Origin: Clostridiales bacterium
Lineage (GTDB): Bacteria > Bacillota > Clostridia > Oscillospirales > Acutalibacteraceae
Direction of reading: 5' to 3'
Length of the DNA stretch: 64,000 nucleotides
Assembly: GCA_021199275.1 (NCBI GenBank)
Contig: JAJQIJ010000018.1
Coordinates: 50,667 to 114,666, forward strand
Shown here one piece after another: positions 36,275 through 43,445 of the stretch. The position numbers and the translations under genes are program-made. Below the pieces are notes generated by a model, which did no database searches, had not been told where the DNA came from, and saw only the letters and a program-made list of their open reading frames with translations. How positions within the stretch are numbered: the first letter of the stretch is position 1; every line of letters begins with the position of its first letter.

Positions 36275-37141
36275 CTAAAATGCTATTACAGCCACAGCAT
36301 ATGTAAGCGCCAGTGTGAACAGCGAAGAGTCAAACCTGTCCATAACACCGCCGTGCCCCGGAAATATCTTGCCGAAATCTTTAATTTTGAAATTGCGTTT
36401 GAGCACAGACGCTGTCAAGTCGCCCATCATGCCCATAAATGAAACCGGCACGCTGCAAATAAGCACCACAACAAGGGCGTTTTCCGGCACGGACCCTGTG
36501 ATTTTCTGATAAATGAAAAACGCAGCAACATTCATTATAAACGCAGTTATAACGCCGCAGACAGCGCCCTCTACAGTCTTTTTCGGGCTGATTTTCGGGC
36601 ACATTTTATGCTTGCCGAACGCCATGCCGCCAAGCTGCGCGCCCACGTCTGTGCCGAGCGCCGATATTAAAGCAAAGAAAACAAGGTAAACACCGAACTG
36701 CCTTTCATCACCCGCAAACATATCGCGCAGCCTTACTATAACAGAAAACACCAGCGGCACTATAACGCTTGCAACTATAGAAACACATGCTGCTTCAAAT
36801 CTTATTTTCGGGTAATCGGCAAGCATGGCCAGAAAAACTAACAGCACAAATATAATTACATATATTTTTAAAGGCACAAGCTCTATGAAAGAGCCCCATG
36901 TTTCACCTGACACAACGCCCTCAAGCGCAAGCGGGCTTGAAAGAAACTGCACGCAGGCTGAAAACACCGTGCCGAGCACCAGTATGAATTTGTTTTGCAC
37001 CTTTGCGCATTTCATAATTTCATATGACGCCACGGCAGACAAAAACGCCGCCACCGCAGTAAGCACCGGTGTGTAAACCTGCCATATGCAAAGCGCCAGC
37101 ACCAAAAGCAGCAAAACGGCAGTTATAACTCTTTGTTTCAT
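36275..37141 (-). CDS. cdsA: Phosphatidate cytidylyltransferase
   Basis: Makes CDP-diacylglycerol for phospholipid synthesis. Polytopic, 288 residues with about eight hydrophobic segments. Seen: the C-terminal CDS signature MGMMGDLTASVLKRNFKIKD then DFGKIFPGHGGVMDRFDS. Strong ribosome site AAAGGGGAAG. It is separated from uppS by a terminator hairpin, which may reduce transcription into this operon. Confidence 0.94.
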   Translation of the reverse strand: MKQRVITAVLLLLVLALCIWQVYTPVLTAVAAFLSAVASYEIMKCAKVQNKFILVLGTVFSACVQFLSSPLALEGVVSGETWGSFIELVPLKIYVIIFVLLVFLAMLADYPKIRFEAACVSIVASVIVPLVFSVIVRLRDMFAGDERQFGVYLVFFALISALGTDVGAQLGGMAFGKHKMCPKISPKKTVEGAVCGVITAFIMNVAAFFIYQKITGSVPENALVVVLICSVPVSFMGMMGDLTASVLKRNFKIKDFGKIFPGHGGVMDRFDSSLFTLALTYAVAVIAF

Positions 37142-37203
37142 TTGGCTTCCCCTTTTCTAAAACAGAAAGGCAATTAACAATATTTTCTTTCTGCTGTGGT
37201 TTT

Positions 37204-37236
37204 CAAAAAACAAGCCGGCAGCTTTCAGCCGGCTTT
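37204..37236 (-). terminator. Intercistronic terminator between uppS and cdsA
   Basis: Minus strand AAGCCGGC-N8-GCCGGCTT followed by G and six T. Inside an otherwise conserved operon, so a likely attenuator. No convincing separate cdsA promoter was found in the 60 nt that follow. Confidence 0.75.
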
Positions 37237-37289
37237 TAATACTTGCCGGCAGCCGGCAGCGCCCGTAATTGATAACGCGGGGCTTGAAT

Positions 37290-38000
37290 TTATTTGCCGA
37301 AACGCCTGTTGCGGTTTTCAAATTCATGCAGGGCCCTGTGCAGGTCATGTTCGTCAAAATCCGGCCACAACACGCGGCTATACTGAAATTCGCTGTAAGC
37401 CGCCTGCCAAAGCATAAAATTTGAAAGGCGCTTTTCGCCGCTTGGTCTTATTATTAAATCGCAGTCAGGGCTTGTGTATATGTTTTCACTTATATCATTT
37501 TCAGTTACGTTCTGCCGCCCGGCTGCAATCAGCTTATTTACCGCATATACAATTTCCTGCCGGCCGCCGTAATTTATTGCTATATTGACCAGCGTGCCGG
37601 TGCGCTGTGCAGTGTCAGCTTCCGCTTCGTCCATAAGCTTTATAAGGCCGCTGTCAAGCACGCCCCTGTCGCCTATAAATCTTACCCTTATATTTTCCGT
37701 TTCCGAAAGGCGGGTTTTGGCTTCAATCAAAAAGTCATGAAACAGCTGCATAAGCGCCTGAACTTCGCTTTTGGGGCGGTTCCAGTTTTCTGTGGAAAAT
37801 GCGTAAAAGGTAACCTCTTTTATTTTAAGTCTGTTGCATTCGCGGCAGATTTTTTCAAAAGCGTCTGCGCCCTTTCTGTGCCCGGCTGTTCGGGGCAGGC
37901 CCCTTTTTTTTGCCCAGCGGCCGTTTCCGTCCATAATAATTCCTATGTGCCGCGGCAGCTCTTTAAAAGCGGCTTCATGTTCTTTTTTAAACAGTGCCAT
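37290..38000 (-). CDS. uppS: Undecaprenyl diphosphate synthase
   Basis: cis-prenyltransferase that makes the C55 lipid carrier for the cell wall, 236 residues. Seen: HIGIIMDGNGRWAKKRGLP (catalytic Asp), AGHRKGADAF, YAFSTENWNRPKSEV and C-terminal DLIIRPSGEKRLSNFMLWQ and ALHEFENRNRRFG. First gene of the uppS-cdsA-dxr-rseP-ispG-polC order, with its own promoter and a stem-loop in the leader. Confidence 0.97.
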   Translation of the reverse strand: MALFKKEHEAAFKELPRHIGIIMDGNGRWAKKRGLPRTAGHRKGADAFEKICRECNRLKIKEVTFYAFSTENWNRPKSEVQALMQLFHDFLIEAKTRLSETENIRVRFIGDRGVLDSGLIKLMDEAEADTAQRTGTLVNIAINYGGRQEIVYAVNKLIAAGRQNVTENDISENIYTSPDCDLIIRPSGEKRLSNFMLWQAAYSEFQYSRVLWPDFDEHDLHRALHEFENRNRRFGK

Positions 38001-38043
38001 TGTAATTACCCTTGTTCTTTAAAAATCATTTCGGTTTCAGACT

Positions 38044-38080
38044 AATGCTTAATCGGCAGGAAAGTGCTCAATTAAGCATT
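38044..38080 (-). promoter_or_regulatory. Leader stem-loop before uppS
   Basis: Perfect 10-bp inverted repeat AATGCTTAAT/ATTAAGCATT with a 17-nt loop, within the transcribed leader between the promoter and the uppS ATG. There is no T run, so it is not a terminator on its own. Confidence 0.5.
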
Positions 38081-38101
38081 GACATTTAATTTGATTACAT
38101 A

Positions 38102-38130
38102 ATTATACCATAACAAAATAAAAGGGTAAA
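38102..38130 (-). promoter_or_regulatory. Sigma-A promoter of uppS operon
   Basis: Minus strand TTTACC, 17 nt, TATAAT with an extended TGG before the -10. About 95 nt before the uppS ATG. Confidence 0.75.
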
Positions 38131-38247
38131 GATAAAATTGCCATATTTAATAATAAATTAAAAATGCAACTTATGTTTATCACCATGTGTGAATAAACAC
38201 AGCTGCATTATTTATTAATCTGCGCCGAAATCGGCTTTGGCGCCACA

Positions 38248-39471
38248 TTAAAGCGTGGCGGTTATAACTATTGATTTGCCGTCGTCGCTTTTGGCTTTTA
38301 TTTTGCCCCGGTGCGCATTTACAATAGCCCTCGCAGACGAAAGCCCAATGCCGCTGCCGCCCGTCTGCGAATTGTGCGAAGAGTCGGCACGGTAAAAGCG
38401 TTCAAACAATATGTCAAGATTACCTGTGGCAATATTGTCAACACTGTTTTTTACAGTAAGTTCATTTGCCCTGCCCAGCGATTTAAGCGAAAGCTCAATC
38501 TGCCCGCCGTCATTTGAATATTTGACTGCGTTGTCAAGTAAAAGCGAAACCAGGCGCCTGATTGAGCCCTCGTCGCCGCAATATGTTATATTGTGTTCAA
38601 CATCAATTTTAAGCGTTTTGCCGTGTGTTTCAGCCACGGCGCTAAATGGGTGCGCCGCTTCATAAACCGCGTCTGAAAGTGAAAAGTCAGTTTTCTTAAC
38701 CAACATTTTTTCCTCGTCCATTTTAGACAGGAAAATCAAATTTTCAGTCAGTTCGCTGAGCCTTGAAATCTGGTTTTTGATACTTGACGTCCATTCGCTT
38801 TTGCCGTTTTCCATTTCAATTAATTCGGCGTTTGCGTCAATTATTGTAAGCGGCGTTTTAAGTTCATGCCCCGCGTCTGTTATAAACTGCTTTTGCTTTT
38901 TATAGCTTTCATAAACCGGCCTGAGCGCCAGCTTTGACAGATAAAGCACAAGTAAAAACACCAATAAAAGCCCAACTATGCTTATAAGTATGCTGGAAAT
39001 AAGAAAATTATAAAAGGTTGTAAGTTCGCTGGCGCAGTCAAGAAAAACATAAAGCACGCTGCCGCCCAAGTCAACCGCGCGATATCTGTAAATTTCATAA
39101 AATCCGCTTGTTTTGCCCCGCGAATAAAGCTCCGTTGCAAATTGCACCGCATCGTCATTTGTAATTACCTGGGTGTTTTGCGTGTTTACACTTACCACGT
39201 CGCCGTTTGTGTTTAAAACTACGCTGAAAAAGGTTTCTTCCGTACTGAGATTGGGCACATTAAAAATAAACGAAAAATAGTTTCCGCTTATAACATATTC
39301 ATTTGAAGAAACGGCGCCGTTATTTTCAACAAGCGAATAAATGGTTTCGTCTGCATTGCTTTTAAGCTTGACAAAGTTATAAGCATTTATGGTGCCCATA
39401 ATGGTGGCTAAAACAAGTATAACCGAAAACATTGTCATGAATATAAATTTGCTTCTGAGTGATTTAATCAT
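38248..39471 (-). CDS. Two-component sensor histidine kinase
   Basis: Membrane sensor kinase of 407 residues. Two transmembrane segments (about 8-30 and 155-180) enclose an extracytoplasmic sensor of about 125 residues without a recognised fold. The cytoplasmic part has HisKA (TDAGHELKTPLTIIDANAEL, phospho-His) and HATPase_c (N box LLDNAVKYSNDGG, G box GGSGIGLSSARAIV). No HAMP domain is obvious. ATG at 39471 with TGGAGGAAAGTC upstream; it overlaps the response regulator by 8 nt. The signal is unknown. Confidence 0.93.
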   Translation of the reverse strand: MIKSLRSKFIFMTMFSVILVLATIMGTINAYNFVKLKSNADETIYSLVENNGAVSSNEYVISGNYFSFIFNVPNLSTEETFFSVVLNTNGDVVSVNTQNTQVITNDDAVQFATELYSRGKTSGFYEIYRYRAVDLGGSVLYVFLDCASELTTFYNFLISSILISIVGLLLVFLLVLYLSKLALRPVYESYKKQKQFITDAGHELKTPLTIIDANAELIEMENGKSEWTSSIKNQISRLSELTENLIFLSKMDEEKMLVKKTDFSLSDAVYEAAHPFSAVAETHGKTLKIDVEHNITYCGDEGSIRRLVSLLLDNAVKYSNDGGQIELSLKSLGRANELTVKNSVDNIATGNLDILFERFYRADSSHNSQTGGSGIGLSSARAIVNAHRGKIKAKSDDGKSIVITATL

Positions 39472-40141
39472 GACTTTCCTCCAGGCAATAGCCCAAATTT
39501 CTTTTGGCCACAATTTTTACATCTGCACCCAGCGATTTAAGTTTTTTTCTTAAATATGAAATATACACCCACACAACATTCAGTTCTGCGTCGCTATCAT
39601 AGCCCCAAATTTTGTCCATAAATCTCTCTGTGGCAATAACCTGGCCGGGGTTTGCAATCAACATTTCCATAATTTGAAATTCTTTGTTGGCAAGGCGAAA
39701 CGCAGATTTCGGCGTTGAAAGTTCATATGTGGCGCGGTTAAGCTTAATATTGCCGAAATTTAAAATATTGTCAGTCGCGTCGCCGCCGCGGCGCAGCATA
39801 GCGCGCACCCTTGCCAAAAGTTCTTTGGTTGAAAACGGCTTTGTCAAATAGTCGTCTGCGCCGCTGTCAAGCCCCAAAACACGGTCGTCAACACCTGATT
39901 TTGCAGTCAGCAGCAACACGGGCAGGGTGTTGCCCTTGGCCCTGATTTCCCTTAGCACCGTGATTCCGTCTTTTTTTGGCATCATTATATCAAGCACAGC
40001 GCCGTCATAAAGCTGTGTGTCCAAATAGTCAACCGCGTCTTGCCCATTGTAAACGGTGTCAACCGAATAGTTGTTGTGTTTTAAAATAGCCGAAAGTGCA
40101 TTTGAAAGCTCTCTTTCGTCTTCTGCAAGAAGTAATCTCAT
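39464..40141 (-). CDS. OmpR/PhoB-family response regulator
   Basis: DNA-binding response regulator of 225 residues. Receiver domain 1-120 with phospho-acceptor D51 (GAVLDIMMPKKDG), acidic AEDE at 7-9 and KPF at 101. C-terminal winged helix 125-222 (ANKEFQIMEMLIANPGQVI, ELNVVWVYISYLRKKL). Partner of the overlapping kinase. Its transcript starts at a TTGATT-17-TATAAT promoter and carries repeat copy A reversed in the leader. Confidence 0.95.
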   Translation of the reverse strand: MRLLLAEDERELSNALSAILKHNNYSVDTVYNGQDAVDYLDTQLYDGAVLDIMMPKKDGITVLREIRAKGNTLPVLLLTAKSGVDDRVLGLDSGADDYLTKPFSTKELLARVRAMLRRGGDATDNILNFGNIKLNRATYELSTPKSAFRLANKEFQIMEMLIANPGQVIATERFMDKIWGYDSDAELNVVWVYISYLRKKLKSLGADVKIVAKRNLGYCLEESHD

Positions 40142-40164
40142 TTTAACACGACCTCATTTTAATA

Positions 40165-40297
40165 TAACTTAGGCAAGAAATGTCCCACGCCTCTACAGGC
40201 GGCGGGGCCCGATTTTGAAGGAGCGGTGAGTAATCCCCGCTTGGGGCGGCAGCGGCTGTCGCCCCCACGTTGAATAACGAACAAGCCCTTATTGAAT
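40165..40297 (+). repeat. Structured stop-anchored repeat, copy A
   Basis: 133 nt from TAACTTAGGCAAGAAATG to CCCTTATTGAAT. Hairpin 3 is the best of the family: GGGGCGGCAG and CTGTCGCCCC pair over ten positions around a CGG loop. It starts 24 nt upstream of the response-regulator ATG in opposite orientation, and its 3' end shares bases with that gene's -10 box. Confidence 0.85.
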
Positions 40298-40324
40298 TAT
40301 AATATTTACCCAGCCTTAAATCAA
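40296..40324 (-). promoter_or_regulatory. Sigma-A promoter of the two-component operon
   Basis: Minus strand TTGATT, 17 nt, TATAAT. The -10 box overlaps the last two bases of repeat copy A, so the repeat forms most of the leader. Confidence 0.75.
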
Positions 40325-40458
40325 GTTAAAAGCAAAGTCAATATTGAAATTATTTGATAAAAAGCTGAAAAGCTGCCATAATTGCGGCAAAAGTCTGCAC
40401 GCACACAAAAAGCAGTCAAAGTAAAGACCCAAATCAAACCCCAAGCAGCGACGCCGGT

Positions 40459-40488
40459 TTGAACAACATTTGAACTTGTGCATAATAT
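40459..40488 (+). promoter_or_regulatory. Candidate promoter of cotJC
   Basis: TTGAAC, 18 nt, TAATAT. The overlapping CATAATAT (40481-40488) also fits the CATANNNT -10 pattern of the mother-cell sigma factors sigma-E and sigma-K. Which one is used cannot be decided. The rest of 40325-40458 shows nothing recognisable. Confidence 0.4.
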
Positions 40489-40515
40489 GGATTAAAAGTA
40501 AAAAGGAGAATTTTT

Positions 40516-41112
40516 ATGTTTAGCTATTTAAAAAAATTACAATACCCAATAAACATTAAGCATTCAGACCCGAAGGCAGCAAGCATAATAATAAGTCAAT
40601 ACGGCGGTCCGGACGGCGAGCTTGGGGCGTCTTTGCGCTACCTTTCGCAGCGCTTTGCCATGCCGACTGCGGAACTCAAGGGCCTTTTGACGGATATTGG
40701 CACAGAGGAATTGGGGCATCTTGAAATGATTGGCGCAATTGTGCACCAGCTGACAAAAAATCTGACTGAAAAGCAGATTGAAGACAGCGGCTTTGCCCCA
40801 TATTTTGTTGACCACACAACGGGCGTTTACCCGACTGCGGCAAGCGGCTTTCCGTGGAGCGCGGCTTCAATTCAGTCAACCGGCGACCCGATTGCAGACT
40901 TAAATGAAAACTTAGCGGCAGAACAAAAAGCGCGCGTAACATATGACAACATACTGCGCCTTGTTGACGACCCTGATGTAATAGAGCCAATTAAGTTCCT
41001 GCGCCAACGCGAAGTTGTGCATTACCAGCGCTTCGGTGAAGGGCTGCGTCTGCTGACTGACAGGTTAAACAGCAAAAACTTTTATGCCTTTAACCCAAGC
41101 TTTGACAAATAG
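40516..41112 (+). CDS. cotJC: Spore coat protein CotJC (manganese catalase family)
   Basis: Spore coat component with a di-manganese catalase fold, 198 residues. Seen: four-helix bundle with YGGPDGELGASLRYLSQRF, TDIGTEELGHLEMIGAIV (ExxH metal ligands), NLAAEQKARVTYDNILRL and REVVHYQRFGEGL (second carboxylate/His set). cotJA and cotJB, present in the Bacillus operon, are not adjacent. Ribosome site AAAAAGGAGAA. Peroxide protection of spores is an inference from the family. Confidence 0.93.
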   Translation: MFSYLKKLQYPINIKHSDPKAASIIISQYGGPDGELGASLRYLSQRFAMPTAELKGLLTDIGTEELGHLEMIGAIVHQLTKNLTEKQIEDSGFAPYFVDHTTGVYPTAASGFPWSAASIQSTGDPIADLNENLAAEQKARVTYDNILRLVDDPDVIEPIKFLRQREVVHYQRFGEGLRLLTDRLNSKNFYAFNPSFDK

Positions 41113-41229
41113 CTTGTGTAAGGCCAGCTGACTTTACAAGTTTTGCTTGCGCTTGGGGTGCCAAAAGCCGGGCAATGCTTTTAAATATTTAACAGACGCA
41201 CCGCTGCAAAGCCAAGCGGGCGCGCCGGC

Positions 41230-41272
41230 TAAAAAACATGCCGCAGCTTAATGCTGCGGCTGTATTTTTTTG
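41230..41272 (+). terminator. Bidirectional terminator after cotJC (direct repeat 1)
   Basis: GCCGCAGC-TTAAT-GCTGCGGC with AAAAAA before and a T run after. About 55 nt here (41228-41288) are nearly identical to 43342-43395, so the two copies bracket the toxin-immunity island. The cotJC 3' flank (41110-41140) also has an imperfect CTTGT...ACAAG inverted repeat. Confidence 0.85.
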
Positions 41273-41366
41273 AAAAAGACCCGCGTTGCTTTGCAACATT
41301 GAATTTCTTTATTGTGTTGAATATAGCGCTAAGGCACTATATTTCAATAAATTTTGCCGGAAACTC

Positions 41367-41395
41367 TTGACAAAACCAGCTTTTATCTCTAATCT
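41367..41395 (+). promoter_or_regulatory. Sigma-A promoter of barnase-barstar genes
   Basis: TTGACA, 17 nt, TAATCT. The leader of about 150 nt contains a palindrome TTATCCC-AAAA-GGGATAA (41402-41419) and diverged repeat I. Confidence 0.7.
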
Positions 41396-41440
41396 GTGAG
41401 CTTATCCCAAAAGGGATAATAACCAAATTAAGATATCCCC

Positions 41441-41534
41441 TTTCTTAAAGCGGCGGGTAGTACTTAATTTTTAGGTTGTGGTATAAGCCACCGCCTAAAG
41501 CGTTGAAAGGCGGGCTCTGCCCCTTATTAAATTT
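41441..41534 (+). repeat. Structured stop-anchored repeat, copy I (diverged)
   Basis: Keeps TTCTTAAAGCGGCGGGTAGTAC, CGTTGAAAGGCGGGC and the end CCCCTTATTAAAT of the family; the 5' part and hairpin 3 are lost. It ends 18 nt before the MuF-barnase start, and that reading frame stays open back into the repeat. Confidence 0.45.
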
Positions 41535-41552
41535 GCAAAAGGAGATGAAATC

Positions 41553-42131
41553 GTGTATATTAGAAAAGTAACAGGCTATATAGTACCATATATAACAAAA
41601 AGTTGGTTTGATACATTTGAGCCTGTAATTCAGGAAAGTAATAATTGGAAGCGATGGATAACACATATCGGGCCGAATACATGTTTTTATTGTTTTACTC
41701 AAAATGGGGTTATTCTGCCCATTGATGAGGATATAGACATTCCAGTGCACCCAAACTGCCATTGTGAAATAACAACTAAAATTGCAATAATAGCAGGTAC
41801 GGCAACGGTAGACGGAGATAACGGCGCCGACTATTATTTAAAATATTCAGGTCAGCTTCCTGATTATTACATTACAATTAATGATGCTAAAAAACTTGGC
41901 TGGAAAGCTTTTCTTGGTAATTTAGATAAAGTGGCGCCGGGCAAGCAGTTAACAAAAGGTATCTACCGAAATTATGACGGCCATTTGCCAAGCCGTTATG
42001 GCCGCACATGGTACGAAGCAGATATTAATTATTCCGGTGGTTTCAGAAATTCAATGCGCATAGTTTATTCAAACGACGGCTTGATTTTTGTTACATATGA
42101 CCACTACAAAACATTTTATGAAATCGTTTAG
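41553..42131 (+). CDS. MuF-tail/barnase polymorphic toxin (ribonuclease)
   Basis: 192 residues. Residues 35-73 carry the zinc-like end of phage Mu F head-morphogenesis proteins: PNTCFYC (C44, C47), QNGVILPIDED and VHPNCHC (H66, C69, C71). Residues 101-192 are a full barnase domain (LPDYYITINDAKKLGW, VAPGKQL, GRTWYEADINYSGGFRNS, TYDHYKTF). Catalytic Glu, Arg, Arg and His align as E155, R165, R169, H184; barnase Lys27 aligns with Leu121. No signal peptide. GTG start 8 nt after AAGGAG. The frame is open upstream into diverged repeat I, so this is probably the tail of a longer MuF toxin. Barstar follows after 10 nt. Confidence 0.9.
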   Translation: MYIRKVTGYIVPYITKSWFDTFEPVIQESNNWKRWITHIGPNTCFYCFTQNGVILPIDEDIDIPVHPNCHCEITTKIAIIAGTATVDGDNGADYYLKYSGQLPDYYITINDAKKLGWKAFLGNLDKVAPGKQLTKGIYRNYDGHLPSRYGRTWYEADINYSGGFRNSMRIVYSNDGLIFVTYDHYKTFYEIV

Positions 42132-42141
42132 GGGGATTTTT

Positions 42142-42429
42142 ATGAAGGACAGAATTATTATTGATTTTTCAGATTGTTTATACCCAGATTCATTGCACAA
42201 TGAAATAAAAGATAAATTGGAATTGCCTGACTGGTATGGTAAAAACTTAGACGCTTTGTGGGATAGCTTGACAGGAATTATTGAAACACCGGTTGAAATA
42301 AAAATTATATTTAAACCTAAAACCAAAGCAGCAAAAAAAGCGAAGCCATATATCAGTCAAATTGTCAGCGTGTTCAAAGACGCTGAAAAAGAGTATGGCG
42401 AAATCAAATTGCTCATTGACATGGATTAA
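42142..42429 (+). CDS. Barstar-family ribonuclease inhibitor (immunity)
   Basis: Intracellular inhibitor of barnase, 95 residues. Seen: DSLHNEIKDKLELPDWYGKN then LDALWDSLTG, matching barstar helix 2, with D37 and D41 at the positions of the barnase-contacting Asp35/Asp39. ATG at 42142 follows TAGGGGGAT; the open frame further upstream lies inside the toxin gene. It is the cognate immunity gene of the barnase fusion by position and family. Confidence 0.95.
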   Translation: MKDRIIIDFSDCLYPDSLHNEIKDKLELPDWYGKNLDALWDSLTGIIETPVEIKIIFKPKTKAAKKAKPYISQIVSVFKDAEKEYGEIKLLIDMD

Positions 42430-42446
42430 CGAACAGTTGTGAAATA

Positions 42447-42586
42447 TAATTTAGGCAAAAAATGCCCCCCCGCTGCCTCTACAGTCGGCGTGGCCGGTCT
42501 TTAAGCGGCGGTGAGTACAATCTCCCGCTGGGGGCGGCAGCGGCTGTCGCTTGCCACGTTGAATAGCGGGCAAGCCCTTATTGAAT
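42447..42586 (+). repeat. Structured stop-anchored repeat, copy B
   Basis: 140 nt, TAATTTAGGCAAAAAATG to CCCTTATTGAAT. Hairpin 3 GCGGCAG/CTGTCGC and hairpin 4 with CTTGCC/GGCAAG outer stem are present. It begins 17 nt after the barstar stop, and its 3' end runs into the broken toxin tip. Confidence 0.85.
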
Positions 42587-42766
42587 AAAAAGACGGGCGA
42601 ATCGTTTCATTGGGATATAAAACATGCAGCCGGCAAACCCCCTCATTGGGATTATTGTAGGCGCGATACAAATAATCAATATAGAATATTTCCGGATAAT
42701 TCATGGGAAATAAAAATATTTGAGCAAGGAGAAAATGCAATATGGAAAATGAATTTGATTGGATAG
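42581..42766 (+). pseudogene. Broken polymorphic-toxin C-terminal tip
   Basis: About 60 codons in frame. SFHWDIKHAAGKPPHWDY, then YRIFPDNSWEIK, resembles the HWDY-type C-terminal tips of polymorphic toxins. There is no ribosome site, and the first possible start (TTG) lies inside repeat copy B, whose last bases form the first codons. It is therefore read as a toxin gene whose 5' part has been replaced by the repeat. It ends inside the next gene, the usual toxin/immunity overlap. The family assignment is tentative. Confidence 0.5.
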
Positions 42767-43224
42767 AAGATTGTTACCAATGCTATAATGAGGATAATTG
42801 GGTTTCAAAAAGAAAATATCGTAAGGCAGTGGTTGTGAAAGGAGACCATGACCATTGTTTAATTGACGCAAAAAGATTGAGCCGACTTGATTATTCAGAC
42901 TGCGACAAGCAGGGGTATTGCTCTTCAGACGGTGTAATTTGGCTATGCGAAGCATGTTATAACGAAATTGCAAAGCGCCACAAACTGTCTTTAATTAAGA
43001 ACACTGTTGAAGCAGTTGAAAGCGCTCTTTTGCAGGCTAAAACTGTTATTTTTTCTTTGAAAAATGAACAATATATTATAAATAATAATGACCATAAAAT
43101 AATCGTTGAACATAATGGGAGCGTTAAAGAATATGACAGTATATTGACAATGAAACGTCAGCAAATGTTTTTCGGAAAATATTTGAGGGACATTATTGAC
43201 GAGCTGTTTGTCGGTATAATTTAG
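42742..43224 (+). CDS. Putative immunity protein with cysteine-rich N-terminus
   Basis: Not recognised by family. 160 residues, acidic, no signal peptide or membrane segment. Cys pairs CYQC (about 11), HDHC (about 36), CDKQGYC (about 54) and LCEAC (about 69) suggest one or two metal sites; the C-terminal half is a mixed alpha/beta stretch. Ribosome site AAGGAGAAAATG. It overlaps the broken toxin tip, the position of immunity genes in polymorphic toxin loci; the role is inferred from that. Its TAG stop is supplied by repeat copy C. Confidence 0.65.
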   Translation: MENEFDWIEDCYQCYNEDNWVSKRKYRKAVVVKGDHDHCLIDAKRLSRLDYSDCDKQGYCSSDGVIWLCEACYNEIAKRHKLSLIKNTVEAVESALLQAKTVIFSLKNEQYIINNNDHKIIVEHNGSVKEYDSILTMKRQQMFFGKYLRDIIDELFVGII

Positions 43225-43322
43225 GCAAAAAATGCCCCACGCTGCCTCTACAGGCGGCGGGGCGGTTTTTAAGCGGCGGTGAGTACAATCTCCCGCTGGG
43301 GGCGGCAGCGCCTATCACTTGC
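43217..43322 (+). repeat. Structured stop-anchored repeat, copy C (3' truncated)
   Basis: Starts TAATTTAGGCAAAAAATG; the TAG inside ATTTAGG is the stop of the gene at 42742. Hairpins 1, 2 and part of 3 are kept with near identity to copy B; hairpin 4 and CCCTTATTGAAT are missing. Confidence 0.8.
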
Positions 43323-43342
43323 ATTTTATTAGGCGCCGCGAC

Positions 43343-43383
43343 TAAAAAACATGCCGCAGCTTTAAGCTGCGGCTGTATTTTTG
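43343..43383 (+). terminator. Bidirectional terminator (direct repeat 2)
   Basis: GCCGCAGCTT/AAGCTGCGGC perfect stem with AAAAAA before and TATTTTT after. Nearly identical to the copy at 41230. It can end both the immunity gene and the vanZ-like gene converging from the right. Confidence 0.85.
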
Positions 43384-43445
43384 AAAAATGCCCGTGTTTT
43401 CTTGCGTTGGGCGTTCTTTTTGAGCTATTGGTTTGGTTTATGCGT

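Noticed and set aside
37157..37357. Short minus-strand frame between uppS and cdsA
   Set aside because: It overlaps the 3' end of uppS and crosses the terminator hairpin; no ribosome site.
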